From positions 3,324,501 through 3,388,500 of the forward strand of contig JAJKFL010000002.1 of the NCBI GenBank assembly GCA_021186555.1: 64,000 nt of DNA, read 5' to 3'. Shown here piece after piece: positions 30,691-41,835 of the stretch (its first letter is position 1; the number at the start of each line of letters is the position of its first letter). The position numbers and the translations under genes were made by a program. This DNA comes from Reticulitermes speratus. Its lineage: Eukaryota; Arthropoda; Insecta; Blattodea; Rhinotermitidae. The notes under the pieces are model-generated. The model was not told the DNA's origin. It made no database searches and saw nothing but the letters and a program-made list of their open reading frames with translations.

Positions 30691-31394
30691 TACACGTAGA
30701 TATATTTGACTCATGTCCGGCTTGTGTGGTGGCGGTGATGAACCTTCTACAGGAAAAATCTATTATCGTTATTTCGGTTTTTCTTTAAAGTTTACGCCAT
30801 AACAGACATGTTTAAAGACAGTGCCATAAGGTTCAGTGTCCTACTTTCTTGTGTCACTGCAGAAGTCAAGAGCTTCCAGAACACCCTGAACCACAAAAAT
30901 AAAACCTTACGCAGTTACTGTCTGTTGCTAAGCCAGTTTTGTGGTAACAGTTTGTACCCGTACCTTAGACTTGTTAGCTTGTATCAAATGCCACTTATAC
31001 GCTTAAGTGCCATACGGTAGTGCAACTGCATGACAACACTTTCATAATGCCTCGTTGACTTCTGATGACTCCACGCACAAAACAACCATGAGTACTAATT
31101 GTACAACTCAATTCGATAATTGGTTCGCACAGAACACTGCAGAGAGCATTATTCTCTTTAACACTCAGTGGTTAGCCCTAAATATGTCGACAAACAAGCG
31201 AAGATAGCCGATTATTTAAACATTCAGCTTTTCAATTCTCTCTTTCTTTTCTTGCTGGATTTTTTCCCGCTTTCAATTGTAAATGACAATTGAAAACAGT
31301 GTAGGGGAAAGAAGGGTCAACTGAAGAACTCCATGGAGCAGATTCCTTATTGGAAAGTTCTGTAGTTAGTTAAGGAATTCTACGAACATTATGG
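30691..31394. other. unique stretch
   Basis: No gene or repeat recognised. Confidence 0.35.
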
Positions 31395-31535
31395 GTTTCG
31401 AAAATTCATTTTCATGTTCACAATAGCTCGCCACTTGTCCTTGACCTGAGCCAGATCAATCCAGTTCACACCCACACATCTCATTTCATTGACACCCATT
31501 TCCATATTATTATCCCATCTGTGTGACATTTTCTA
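31395..31535 (-). pseudogene. LINE C-terminal fragment, minus strand
   Basis: Reads WDNNMEM...[17 protein letters not shown]...MNFRNP on the minus strand, matching the end of the LINE protein at 7605-8236 and its continuation. Confidence 0.65.
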
Positions 31536-31654
31536 GCTTGTTGATTCCTTTTAGTGTGATGGGTTGTTGGCCCCTAGCCGGAACCTAAAATATAGAGGAC
31601 CACCCCTTTTTGGATTGCCGCAATTGATTATTCACTATATTAGCAGCTACCTGA

Positions 31655-31915
31655 GGAAGACCTGAGGGAAGGAGACCACTTGGAAGACCCAGGCGTAGAT
31701 GGGATGATAATATTAAAATGGATCTTCAAGAAGTGGGATGGGGGGCATAGACTGGATTGATATGGCTCAGGATAGGGACAGGTAGCGGGCTGTTGTGAGT
31801 GCGGTAATGAACCTTCGGGCTCCATAAAACGCGGGGAATTTCTTGACTATCTGACGACCTGTTAGCTTCTGAAGAAGGACTGTGCTACATGGAGTTATTT
31901 AGTTTGTTAGCAGCT
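31655..31915 (+). pseudogene. LINE 3' end, copy 2
   Basis: Near-copy of 7985-8225: [13 protein letters not shown] frame start, GGCTCAGGATAGGGACAGGT, TTCTTGACTATCTGACGACC, GGACTGTGCTACATGGAGTT. Confidence 0.85.
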
Positions 31916-32264
31916 ACACTCTGTATGAGGTATAAAACTTGCAAGGTGCGAAACGTAATTCCTTTTATCTAGTCTTTATTCGGGGCTTTATTGTTTAAGA
32001 TTTTGATATGAAAACGTACTGAGGGACAGTCTACTCGGAAGGCGAAACTGAACACGAGAATATTAAATTATGTCACATAAAGACTTGGTTGGTATGATAC
32101 AGGTTTTGTACACGTGGCTGTGATTTCACTTGAAGTGTCCTCACGTCTCAGTGACGAAGGTGTTTAAAGTGTCAAAATGTAAATACGTGTCTTTGAAAAT
32201 CTGTGTACCTGTTGATTGTAGCGAGTCTGTCAATGTTTTAACTTCTAACTAGCGATCAGCTGTT
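31916..32264. other. unique stretch
   Basis: Nothing recognised. Confidence 0.35.
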
Positions 32265-32265
32265 A

Positions 32266-32795
32266 TGATCAAATCTTTAGGCGCGTTTGAAAAATTGCGA
32301 AAAGCGACTATTAGCTTCGTCATGTCTGTCTGTCCGTTCGCACGGAACAGTTCGGCTCCCACTGAGCGGATTTTCATTAAACTTGATATTTGAGTATTTT
32401 TCGAAAATCTGTTTAGAGTTTGATTAGAATCTGACAAGAATAACGGGTACTTTACATGAAGACCTATGTACATTTATGACAATATCTCGCTGAATTTTTC
32501 TCAGAATGAGAAATATTTCAGACAAAAGTTGTAGAGAAAATCAAAACACACATTTTATGTTCAATAACTTTCCCCCGAAAATCGTGCCGTTTATGAGATA
32601 ATGTGGAAAAATATGGTACAGCCGACAGGCCACAGATGACAATATAATACGGCGCATGCGCTTGCATGCTGGATAACTAAGACTACAGACACACACTCAG
32701 AATATGTAATACTTATTGCTTTTCCACTGCAACAATTGGTACGCGAACGCGCCTGAATATTACGTTGTACGTACATTGCCTGTCTTGTTTATCTT
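32266..32795 (-). mobile_element. ~530-bp non-coding TIR family, copy 1
   Basis: Same family as 34480-34990 and 58035-58545 but inverted: TTTAGGCGCGTTT end, TGTCTGTCTGTCCGTTCGCA, CCTGTCGGCTGTACCATATT (as its complement), GCGCGTTCGCG end. No ORF. Confidence 0.8.
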
Positions 32796-33350
32796 TCTGT
32801 GAATCTTGCACTGGAGGCAGTGTACAGGCTGTAATATCTCCAGATGTTATATGTGTTGGAAGTAGTTCTGTAACATCTGACGTAATGAACCAAAATACTG
32901 TTACTAGCTTTAGATTTTCGTTTGAATAATATAGTTTGTACAGAACCTGCGTAGCCAGTTTTGCAGAGTAAACCTGAACTCAGTAACATATATAAGTATT
33001 GAAGCGTACACGGCGAGATAATTCAATAAACGTCTCTCAAACTGACAGCCGATTCAAGTTCAAATCGCCCACCGTATCAGAGACCAACTCCATCTATGGA
33101 TAGAGTGGGAGTCGGTCTATGAAACTTTGATTGACTGGTACGAACTGACGTGGCTGTCAGCCCGAGACGATTTTATTGAATTATATTTACACTAAATGAT
33201 ACGTTGGACAGTGTGTGTTGTCTCATGCTAAAAGCCTGGCGTTTAATGGATGTTTCCATCTTCAGGTCCAAAAGGGAAACCTACTGTGAGTCTAAGACTA
33301 TGGACAATATACAAAATATCGGTGACGCCTATTGTAATAGACCATCGTTA
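32796..33350. other. unique stretch
   Basis: Nothing recognised. Confidence 0.35.
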
Positions 33351-33352
33351 AA

Positions 33353-33530
33353 AAGGCCGTGCCATGGCGCAGGTGATCACTCGCCGGCCTGTCACCGCGG
33401 AGGCCCGTATTCGATCCTAGATCAGTCCACGTGGGATTTGTGGTGGACAAAGTGGCACTTGGATACTTCTATTTTCCCCTGTCAGTATCATTCCACCAAT
33501 TCCCCATACTCAATCATTCATTTATCACCC
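33353..33530 (+). mobile_element. SINE family E, copy 4
   Basis: GGCCGTGCCATGGCGCAGG head, CCGCGGAGGCCCGTATTCGA, CAGTCCACGTGGGATTTGTG. Confidence 0.85.
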
Positions 33531-33551
33531 ATTCTATAATATTGACAGCGT

Positions 33552-33833
33552 GAGCCGGGATAGCTCAGTCGGTATAGCGACTCGCTACGGGCTGGACTGT
33601 CCTGGGATCGAATCCCAGTGGGGGCGAGATTTTCCGCACCCGTCCAGACCGGCCCTGGGGCCACCCAACCTCCTGTACAATGGGTACCGGGTTCTTTCCC
33701 GGGGTAAAGCGGCCGGGGCGTGGAATTGACCACCCACCCCCATCTAATGCCAGGGTTAAAGAAAGAGTAGAGCTATATCTCTACTCCCCCTCTGGGCCTT
33801 CATGGCCTGTTCTAGGGGTGAACTTTACCTTTA
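33552..33833 (+). mobile_element. SINE family A, copy 7
   Basis: Full-length with GATAGCTCAGTCGGTATAGC and GGATCGAATCCCAG; ends CTTTACCTTTACC. Confidence 0.9.
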
Positions 33834-34478
33834 CCCTATTTAAATAACACAAAATAAACCAAGCTGAAGATCTTATAAAGTCGAATTGAGCATGATAAAT
33901 TCGGTCGCGAATTTTGTCTTGTAAATGAGACTGTCTGAAACAAATACTGTGGCCCTGGACGGTTTATGAGTCAGCAGAAGGTCGAAGGTCACAAATATGC
34001 GTGACATGCAGATGTGTGTGTCCGTCGCAGGGCTGGGCGGTTATGGGAGCACAGAGAGATACAGCTGCGCAAAATAAATACGGTATTTCAGTATCCAGGT
34101 CTTTTGGGATGTGATGCCGTGTCGTAGGGTGTGTGGTCCCCGGCGGTTCGAAGAAGCACTTAGCCCAACACGCAGCGCCGTGTCCGAGACGACCTAAATT
34201 TTCAGTAACACCGATGTGAGAACTTCGTAATTCGCACAGTACGGAAATTGCGGAACAGCTATCGGTTATGTTATAGTTGTGGCAGAAGCCTTAATGGTAC
34301 TTCGGGTGCATTGAATCAAAATAGGAAATACGAGCAGCAGGGGCCCAGGAAATTTTAATTTTTTGAAAATCTCAGTTTTTAATTTATTAACTGTTTTTTT
34401 TTACCATTTTCTGCGATTGCAATGCGTTCTGTGTACTGCTTATCATCAACTGATTAAGACAGGCAATGTACGTGTAAA
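33834..34478. other. unique stretch
   Basis: Nothing recognised. Confidence 0.35.
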
Positions 34479-34479
34479 C

Positions 34480-34990
34480 GTAACATTGAGGCGCGTTCGC
34501 GTAACCATTGTTGCCGTGGAAAAACAATAAGTATTACATATTCTGAGTGTGTGTCTGTAGCCTTAGTTATCCAGCATGCAAAGCGCATGCGCCGTATTAT
34601 ATTGTCATCTGTGGCCTGTCTGGCTGTACCGTATTTTTCCACATTATCTCATAAACGCACGATTTTTGGGGAAAAGTTATTGAACATAAAATGTGTGTTT
34701 TGATTTTGTTTTAAACTTTTGTCTGAAACATTTCTCATTCTAAGAAGAATTCAGCGAGATATTATCATAAATGTACACAGGGTTTTCGTGTAAAGTACCG
34801 TTATTCTTGTCAGACTTTAACGAAACTTCTATTTTGTACACAGATTTTTAAATTTCCTCAAATATCAAGTTTCATGAAAATCCGTCCAGTGGGAGCAGAG
34901 TTGTTTCATGCGGGCAGACAACAGACAGACAGACATGACGAATCTAATAGTCGCTTTGCGCAATTTTTGCGAACGCATCTAAAACTTGTT
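34480..34990 (+). mobile_element. ~510-bp non-coding TIR family, copy 2
   Basis: GAGGCGCGTTCGCG at the left and GCGAACGCATCTAAAAC at the right are imperfect inverted ends. The middle includes AGCATGCAAAGCGCATGCGC and TTCAGCGAGATATTATCATA. No ORF, TSD unclear. Confidence 0.8.
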
Positions 34991-35171
34991 AAAGGCCATA
35001 TTATTTCATTTCCTTTCCGATTGAAGTAATAAATTGTCCACCCCTGACCGAATGTTTGCGTTTTATGTCTGATGTCTTCGGGAATATACAGCAACGTAGT
35101 TGCATGACCTACTTAGATAATGGTTCAAATAATGTAATATGAAACTGAGGCGTAGCTCATAACGATGTAAC
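34991..35171. other. unique stretch
   Basis: Nothing recognised. Confidence 0.35.
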
Positions 35172-35184
35172 GAGAAACTGACAG

Positions 35185-35519
35185 TTAAATTAAGTGTATA
35201 AACCAACCGATGCACACTAAACCACTTTTTAAGTAGTTTTATTATAAAATTGTTAAAATTGTACCCTACACGTGACTCCACCGTAGTACTCCTCACCGCA
35301 CAACACGTAGTACACTCCGCTCCAGGCAAAAACATTTCATATCATTTTAATACCACACCCAGCAGTTCCACAATCTGACGATGATCCTAGGATCGAAATA
35401 CGTGTAGGGGTACAATTTTAACAATTTTATAATAAAACTACTTAAAAAGTGGTTTTAGTGTGCATCAGTTGGTTTATAACTTAATTTAATATGACGAAGA
35501 TGCACGGTGTCAACAGTGT
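35185..35519 (+). mobile_element. ribozyme foldback element with perfect 13-bp TSD
   Basis: TSD GAGAAACTGACAG at 35172-35184 and 35520-35532. Left arm TTAAATTAAG...TAAACCAACCGATGCACACT and right arm inverted at about 35412-35490, then a tail with GAAGATGCACGGTGTCAACA. The left arm stops at ACCCTACACGTG. The ribozyme core is in the right arm, in the sense of the element. No ORF. Confidence 0.9.
35372..35412 (+). ncRNA. hammerhead-like ribozyme motif
   Basis: CTGACGA, T, stem GATCC/GGATC, GAA, ATACGTGT, A, GGGG. The strand that would form helix I upstream is absent here. Confidence 0.55.
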
Positions 35520-35532
35520 GAGAAACTGACAG

Positions 35533-35914
35533 GTTTGCAAACGGAGTGTCAAGCTGGTCTGGTAGTAATGACCAAACTACTAACACGTGGCCCTCCCAGT
35601 AAGGTGGTGTTACTTTGATCGAGATAGGCCATTACTTATACCCTCCACGTGATTTGTTACAAGGCGACAAATGGAAATCACACGGGAATTAAATAGTTTT
35701 AAGATAATTTCCTGTGAACTGGATCCGACAGGTCAAGCAAATGACAGATAACGTATAGAGTTATCAGCTTTTCTAAGGTCAATAAATGCCTTGAATGCGT
35801 CATCACGTAAGGTCTGATTATTTTTTCAACACTGAACCATTCGCTATCCTTTCATGTACAGCAATGTCAGTAAAACAAAATTTGTTGATTGTATTTTGGC
35901 CACATTTCACACGT
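35533..35914. other. unique stretch
   Basis: Nothing recognised. Confidence 0.35.
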
Positions 35915-36080
35915 AGAGAGGCTTTAGTAGTCCTAGTGAGAAGAATATTGTAGAAGTAAATGCTGAGAAAATTGAGTATGTGGTCATGTCTCGTGACCAA
36001 AATCAGGGAAAAAATCGCAACATAAAGATGGGAATACGTCCGTTGAAAGTGTGGCAAAGTTTGTATATTGGGAACAACTC
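35915..36080 (+). pseudogene. LINE reverse-transcriptase fragment
   Basis: Reads EVNAEKIEYVVMSRDQNQGK then NRNIKMG and, after a frame change, AKFVYLGT-like text: the part of the LINE protein that precedes the region seen at 7605. Ends at a C12/A12 run (36080-36103). Confidence 0.75.
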
Positions 36081-36103
36081 CCCCCCCCCCCAAAAAAAAA
36101 AAA

Positions 36104-36540
36104 AGACGGGTAGGTAGTGTCGGAGTCACTACCGCTGAGGTTTTTGGCGGAAAACGCTACCCAATCTAGAGTGTTAGTCGGAGTGCGAGGTGTTTTTAAG
36201 AGGTTGTGAAGCAGAGTACATGAGTAGGACTTACATGCTAACTCATATCTCTAGAGAACGTTTAGTCTATCGTGTATTCTTTAAAGTTGTGAAGTCAGTT
36301 AGTACGATATGTAGACTTACATGCTACACTCATATCTCTAGAGAACGTTAAGTCTATCGTGGTATTCTTTAAAGTTGTGAAGTCAGTTGGATCTGTGGCC
36401 AACACCAATCTGAACTTGTCGTTCAGAAACTGTTGCTCCGCCTCAACTTGTCGACGCTGCCTCATCCTCCGCATTCGTTCTGCTGCTGTCATAGGGGCGT
36501 TTTTTGGATTCCTCAATTATTCTTCTTTCACTTTGTAAGC
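36104..36540 (-). pseudogene. possible TE-derived basic peptide plus an ~87-bp duplication
   Basis: A minus frame at 36295-36516 starts MRNPKNAPMTAAERMRRMRQ, a basic heptad-like start of a kind I associate with TE-borne proteins. Its downstream half lies in a duplicated segment: CTTACATGCTAACTCATATC... at about 36229-36301 and 36315-36391. Confidence 0.35.
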
Positions 36541-37132
36541 GTTTACGATAGGCATTTACCTTCTTGTTTTCAAGATATTTCGAAATTTTTTAAATTTTAG
36601 GGAAAATTTGTCCAAGTTCAACATTTTCTCACTGTATATTTTTTCAAGTTCTTTCACTATTATCACTATTAGTGTTTAATTTCATAGTACACGTCGAGCT
36701 CTGTTAAACGACACCTCACACAACGTCCTACGCATACGCGTTCCCGAGCTATACTAATTTTGCCGCGCGGAAAACCGGTAATTTTCCACTCCAAATTGGC
36801 GACCATCTTGTGGCGGCGTGTGACGTCACGCTCTCAAGGTTAATGTCGCGTAACATTCTTTCATCCTTGCTCTTTTAAACCGTGTATTGCTTATTTGGAT
36901 ATGCTTATAGTTTTAAAGTTATTAAGATTTGTGTGGTATACACAAAATCGTAACATCGAATTTCGCATAGTTTCCCCCCATACCGGACCCGCGATGTAAG
37001 ACGTTTTCCGTCAAAAATAAAAATTGCTTTCATGAAGAACTTAATTGCAGACTGAAGTCAGGGAATGCTGTTTCCATTCAGTTCAGAATCTTTTTGTTTC
37101 CAGTTTGCTATAAAAAATATGAAGAGTAAAAT
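36541..37132. other. unique stretch
   Basis: 36690-36850 is GC-rich with GGTAATTTTCC and GTGACGTCAC; no gene seen. Confidence 0.3.
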
Positions 37133-37350
37133 ATACAGGATAATATTAAAATTGATCTTCAAGAAATAGGATGGGGGGACGTAGACTGGATTGATCTGGT
37201 TGAAGATAAGGACAGGTTGCGGGCTGTTGTGAATGCGGTACTGAACTTTCAGCTTCCATAAAATGCTGGGAATTTCTTGAATAGCTGAGGAACTGTTAGC
37301 TTCTCAGGAAGGACTCTGCTCCATTGAGTTATGGCGTTAGTTAGTTATTC
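37133..37350 (+). pseudogene. LINE 3' end, copy 3
   Basis: GATAATATTAAAATTGATCT, TTGATCTGGTTGAAGATAAG, ending in GTTAGTTAGTTA. Confidence 0.85.
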
Positions 37351-37780
37351 CGTTAATTCACCCGTCCATGATCAATGTGGTGTTTTCTGTATTTCTCTTT
37401 CCGTCTAGCTCGTTTTCTACCCGGTTGTTTATTTCTTTCAATCCTTCTCTCTCCTATACACGCCTTATTGTGTCCTTTATTACATCCGTGTAAATACAAA
37501 GACTACGTGCTTCGCAAGAATGATCACTAATGCGTCATTGGCGGTAATTTACAGTTTTCTGTTAAGTACGTGACACACACATTTGGATTCGAATACAGAA
37601 AATGTTCAGCTGTCCTTTTTAAATGCTATGGGTGTACCGAGCCTATTATACTCGTACATTTACATATTCACCAGGAATAGACAGATAATAGGATTCGAAA
37701 ACGTCAGCCACATGGCAATTCCTTTCCTTAACCTGGTACCAGTTTAGCACTGTGTATATATTCATGTTTATAATATATAG
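37351..37780. other. unique stretch
   Basis: Nothing recognised. Confidence 0.35.
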
Positions 37781-38056
37781 GTAAAGGTAAAGCAATTCCA
37801 TTACAGGCCTGGACAGGCCCTTAGGGTTCCAGGAGGTCGAGGCTCACAGATTTCTAGACAATCACCACATGAAGGTGGTAAGGTTGTCAGCCCTACGCAC
37901 CGACCGCCTTTACCCCCAGGAAATACTCCTGGTCGAGTCGTCCCCAGGGCCATAGTGCGGCCGAATGAAAAATTCCTAGTGACACCATCGGGAGTCGAAC
38001 CCGCGACCTTCTGGCTTGTAGCGCAGTGCCTCAACCAACTGCGCCACGGCGTGCCC
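37781..38056 (-). mobile_element. SINE family B, copy 4
   Basis: Full-length antisense: GGTAAAGGTAAAGCAATTCC to CAACTGCGCCACGGCGTGCC. Confidence 0.9.
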
Positions 38057-38286
38057 CGTATAAATATATAGTATATGTTATTATTTTAGTCCTGTGTTAT
38101 CACACGGGACTGCAATGTTTCGTGGTGTACCTCAGTTATTCCTAGCGAACTTGAAGATAGTAGTACCACTACCATTTTCTCCAGTTTTTTTACTTATCCC
38201 CTTTAGATAATACTGCATTTATCTAACCTTGTCCTCATCGTGCAGCCTACGAATGAATAACTGAGTAAACAACTCTTGCATTAATA

Positions 38287-38678
38287 TACAGGGTTATTCA
38301 AAATGATTGTCGGGGTTTTAACAACTTGTCATACACAATACACTTCAGATAGCAGTATATGTATTTTTTTATTTAATAGAACAACACTCCAAGTTTTTGT
38401 GACACACCTTACAGCTGCTCTATATGTGCACCCTTTGTGATTCTACAAACATCAACACGATAATCGAGTTCTTTCCAAACTTTTTCTAGCATGTCAGCGG
38501 TGATGGTTTCAATGGCGTTCTGATTCGTACCTTCAGTTCCGGGATACTTGCGGGAAGAGGAGGAACATAAACCTGATACTTGACGTAACCCCATACAAAG
38601 AAATCACATGGGGTTGCATATGGAGAACGAGGTGGCCAAGTTGTTAAAACCCCGACAATCGTTTTGAATAACCCTGTA
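38287..38678 (-). mobile_element. deleted mariner-like transposon with ~40-bp inverted repeats
   Basis: Ends CAGGGTTATTCAAAATGATT are inverted over about 40 bp and lie between TA dinucleotides. On the minus strand just inside, the text WPPRSPYATPCDFFVWGYVK, then YQVYVPPLPA, is the C-terminal part of a mariner-type transposase (the PCDFFxWG block). The rest of the gene is deleted and the remainder is frameshifted around 38525. Confidence 0.85.
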
Positions 38679-39083
38679 TATTCAGGGAAACGTGTGAAAC
38701 AAATAACACACTACTAGCTATCTTGACATAAGTGCCCAGTTGAAGTATGTGCTGTTAGGTGTTGTTAGTCAACCCACATCACATAGTATCTTATCTGTCT
38801 CTCATATCTGTGTGAAATCATTTCATCAGTTTTATAAAAGAATAGGGTTTATAACCTGTTGTAAATGTGAATAGTTGAAGATAAGTTGTTTTTCGTATTT
38901 TGTATAGACGGATACTTGTAACACTGTCTGAGTAATCCTTTGTCCTTTTATGGGTTTGGCAGTGTATAGGTGCTTGAATTTACTGGTATCTGCGTGATGT
39001 AATGTGCGAAATCCATCTGCGTTTGGTCTGTCCAAAACAGTTTTGGCGTCAACACTTTTACCAATAGGCTTGTATTACAATAG
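38679..39083. other. unique stretch
   Basis: Nothing recognised. Confidence 0.35.
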
Positions 39084-39372
39084 TCGTTCTCGGTGGACTA
39101 GTGGTTAGCGTGCTCGCGGGTTCGATCCCGGCCGAGGTCGATGGATTTTTAAGGGTGATAAAAATCCATCGGAGGGGAAGTAGATGTCGTAGATTTACGG
39201 TATGTAAAAGAACCTTACGGGCATGAATAGAAATGTTTCGTAAGCAAAATTTCTCACCCAAGTCTAGATGCTAGATGGCTCTAGGATTGAGTAGAACTTG
39301 TGCAATCAGTGGGCTGGTCACTCACTACACACACATGCACATGACCAGGAAACCTCCGAAAGGAGGATAGAT
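39084..39372 (+). mobile_element. tRNA-derived SINE family D, full copy
   Basis: Head TCGGTGGACTAGTGGTTAGC and B box GGTTCGATCCC; body has GATGGATTTTTA/ATAAAAATCCATC hairpin; tail GAAACCTCCGAAAGGAGG. Confidence 0.85.
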
Positions 39373-39407
39373 AATTAGATTGTATTGCAACATAATATCC
39401 TTTTTTA

Positions 39408-39650
39408 CAGTGTTATTTCAGACTTCCGCCGCGATGTAGATGATATCGTCGCTCTTCTGGGATATTACGCAGTATTAATCCTTTATCGACGTTTCGGGAC
39501 AACGTTTCGCTCCCATTTTCAAGGTTCAAGTGTCTTCTTGGACTTCTTGACCCTTGAAGATGTGACCGATACGTTGTCCCGAAACGTCGGTACACAACTA
39601 CCACTTACCGCTGTGTAATATCCCAGAAGAACGCAGATCTCAACGTTTTT
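39408..39650 (-). mobile_element. foldback ribozyme element, minus-oriented
   Basis: Tail at left (TTTCAGACTTCCGCCGCGAT), arms CGTCGCTCTTCTGGGATATT and inverted. Flanks TTTTTTACAGTGTT and GTTTTTGACAGTTC look like an aged TSD. Core GAAGATGTGACC...GTCCCGAAACG is partly decayed. Confidence 0.7.
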
Positions 39651-39807
39651 GACAGTTCTTGCAACCGAATTTTTAAGAGTCACAGCCGGCCCGCGACTCA
39701 GAATATTTCAGTCGGTACACAACCGACTGTCACTAAGTCAATATCGGTCCTAAACTGTAATGCACTTATTAAATTTCTCACAACTTCGACATCTTGGAAG
39801 TAACATT

Positions 39808-39905
39808 ATACAGGGTGTCCCTTTTGTCGTGTCCTTCAACGCGGCGGTTTTATCGCATGCAAAACCTGTATTCGCCGGTACATCCTCTTGACAACTGCCG
39901 TGCTC
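39808..39905. repeat. interspersed repeat, copy 3 of the TACAGGRTGT family
   Basis: TACAGGGTGTCCCTTTTGTC, GGCGGTTTTATCGCATG, TGCCGTGCTCAGGTACAC. Confidence 0.55.
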
Positions 39906-39997
39906 AGGTACACTATTACAGGGACATTCTTGACGAAAGTATAGCAAGGTATTATATAATGTAAACCAACAAATATTGCACTATCCTATATGAATTG

Positions 39998-40046
39998 TCA
40001 AACCCTACATATGTTTCGGCTCTGTCTGAGCCATCTTCAGGGGTTA
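39998..40046 (-). ncRNA. hammerhead-like ribozyme motif, well preserved
   Basis: Minus strand: AACCC, CTGAAGA, T, stem GGCTC/GAGCC (AGACA loop), GAA, ACATATGT, A, GGGTT. Helix I is 5 bp. Confidence 0.65.
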
Positions 40047-40639
40047 CTCTTCAAAGCGTCCACTATTTACACTCTCACTATAATGTTGTGCACCCGTATT
40101 AGGGGTTCTTAGCAAACTAGGAACTATACATTGTCTCACTATGTACACTGGTGATCTTGCGGTTTTGGTCTATTGCACATTGCCAAATGATGCTGTTGGT
40201 CTATGCCGGAACGTGTGGAATGTGATCCATTGTAGAATCTATCTGTGCTTGCGGAGTTTTATCAGTCCTTGTTGTTTTTTAACTCGACCGTATGTAGATT
40301 TGCACTTATCGCCCGCCATCTTGTCACTGCCGTCTTGATGTCGTAGTGTGCCGGTGTCCTGCTATGGGTTGCATTTTTCATGGCTTGCGTTATGGTGTAT
40401 TTCTGTGCTTGTGGTCTGTGGTGGTTTCCGGGAATTCACATCCTGAGATCCGACACGAGCTGGTTCGGGTTTTGTGGGATATTGTTGTCGTTCTTGCGTT
40501 GTTGGTTTCCAATCATCTAGGTTTGTCGTCAGAGTTGGCTTATTGAGTTGTAGTTTGTCTATCTTGCTAGTATGTTGATCTCTGTAATCTATTCCTTGTT
40601 CTTATTGTAGTCATCGTTTTGTCTTTTGGTGATAGGTTC

Positions 40640-40981
40640 TTATGCTGTGCGGTTTTCCTTATGGTTAGGTTCCTTGGTCTTATTTTGGGTGATGAGTGTG
40701 AACAGTCGGTTTCTCTCTCCTGCGTGTTGTTCAGGTATCAGGGTCTCTTCTCCATGAGATTTCTGTATGTAGAATTGCTCTAGGGTGTTCATTTTTTTAC
40801 TTTTTTTGCATGTATGTAGGAGGTTCATAGTCTTATCTATTGGGCCCCATTCGTGTCTATGATTTAGAATATGTAAGGCATAAGCTGATTTGGGTTCATT
40901 ATTTTTGATGTAGCGAATGTGTTCGGTGTAGCGTGTAAATACTTTAAAGTATAGCGAGGTGTCTTCATAGCGGCCTGTCAT
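40640..40981 (-). pseudogene. GIY-YIG endonuclease C-terminal part of a Penelope-like element
   Basis: The 113-codon frame contains TGR...FKVFTRYTEHIRYIKNNEPK, then SAYALHILNHRHEWGPI and KKMNTLEQFYIQ. In Penelope-like proteins these are the conserved Arg/His segment (RY.EHIR), the HIL..H segment and the Glu-bearing helix (LE..YI) of the GIY-YIG nuclease, which nicks DNA for insertion. The GIY and YIG strands and the reverse transcriptase upstream are missing, as expected for a 5'-truncated copy. Confidence 0.75.
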
Positions 40982-41488
40982 TATTGATTGGCGCTAATAT
41001 GTTGATAAATAGAAGTTAATAGAAACTCTAAGCATTGTGTTCATTGTTTGAAAACCCGCTTTGAAATTCGGAAAGGAAAACATATTATTTTCTTCATTAG
41101 ATCACGTTTTAGAATTAGGACAGATATTGTAAAGCAAAACACGAGTGCCTTTGTAAGACACGTAACAAACATGACACGTGTGCTAAAAGTAGTGATAGAA
41201 CATAATTAGAGTTACATGAGAGAGCTGTACGAGTGTATAAATAGCTGGGCTGTGACTGTTGACTGTGAACTGAGGTTACTGAGGAAGGACATTCAGTTCT
41301 AATCATTAATATCTTAGCGATAAACAGAAGTTTACTAAGTATGGCGAAGATAGCATTGTGTCAGAAATCAGTGTTTATTATAGCTCCGTAACAAACATCT
41401 TGTAAACTGAACACTGACTGTCGTGGTGGATTGTTTAACATGGACTTGTCATGGCTGAGGACAGGAACAAGCTAGGGCTGGTTTGAAT
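40982..41488. other. unique stretch
   Basis: Nothing recognised. Confidence 0.35.
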
Positions 41489-41580
41489 ACAGTAATGTGT
41501 TAAATTAAGTTATAAACCAACTGATGCACACTAAAACCACTTTTTTAAGTAGCTTTATTATTAAAATTGTTAAAAATTGT

Positions 41581-41624
41581 ACCCCTACACGTGTTTCGAT
41601 CCTAGGATCATCGTCAGGGGGTTT
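41581..41624 (-). ncRNA. hammerhead-like ribozyme motif, well preserved
   Basis: Minus strand: ACCCC, CTGACGA, T, stem GATCC/GGATC (TA loop), GAA, ACACGTGT, A, GGGGT. Helix I is 5 bp. Confidence 0.65.
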
Positions 41625-41835
41625 TTTGCTAAAAGCTACAGTCACTTCAACACATGATTTAAAATATTCTATCGGCACTTTAAAACATAAGTTAAAATCT
41701 TGTAAAAAGACTCGTTAAAAGTTGTAAAATTGTAAAAGTACTGTAGATAGTAGATTGCGGAAGTGCTGGCGTGTGGGATCGTGGTATTAAAGGCATGTGA
41801 TATGTTTTTGTGGGGAGCGAAGTGTACTGTCTGTT

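Larger units (their letters stand above)
39958..40981 (-). mobile_element. 5'-truncated Penelope-like element with ribozyme-bearing 3' end
   Basis: Reading down the minus strand: endonuclease C-terminal coding piece (40981-40640), about 540 bp of untranslated DNA, the hammerhead-like motif (40046-39998) and the box GTGCAAT...GTTGGTTTAC at the end. Penelope-like elements are known to carry GIY-YIG endonucleases and hammerhead motifs in their terminal repeats. The shared box and ribozyme tie the short foldback elements to this machinery. Confidence 0.7.
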
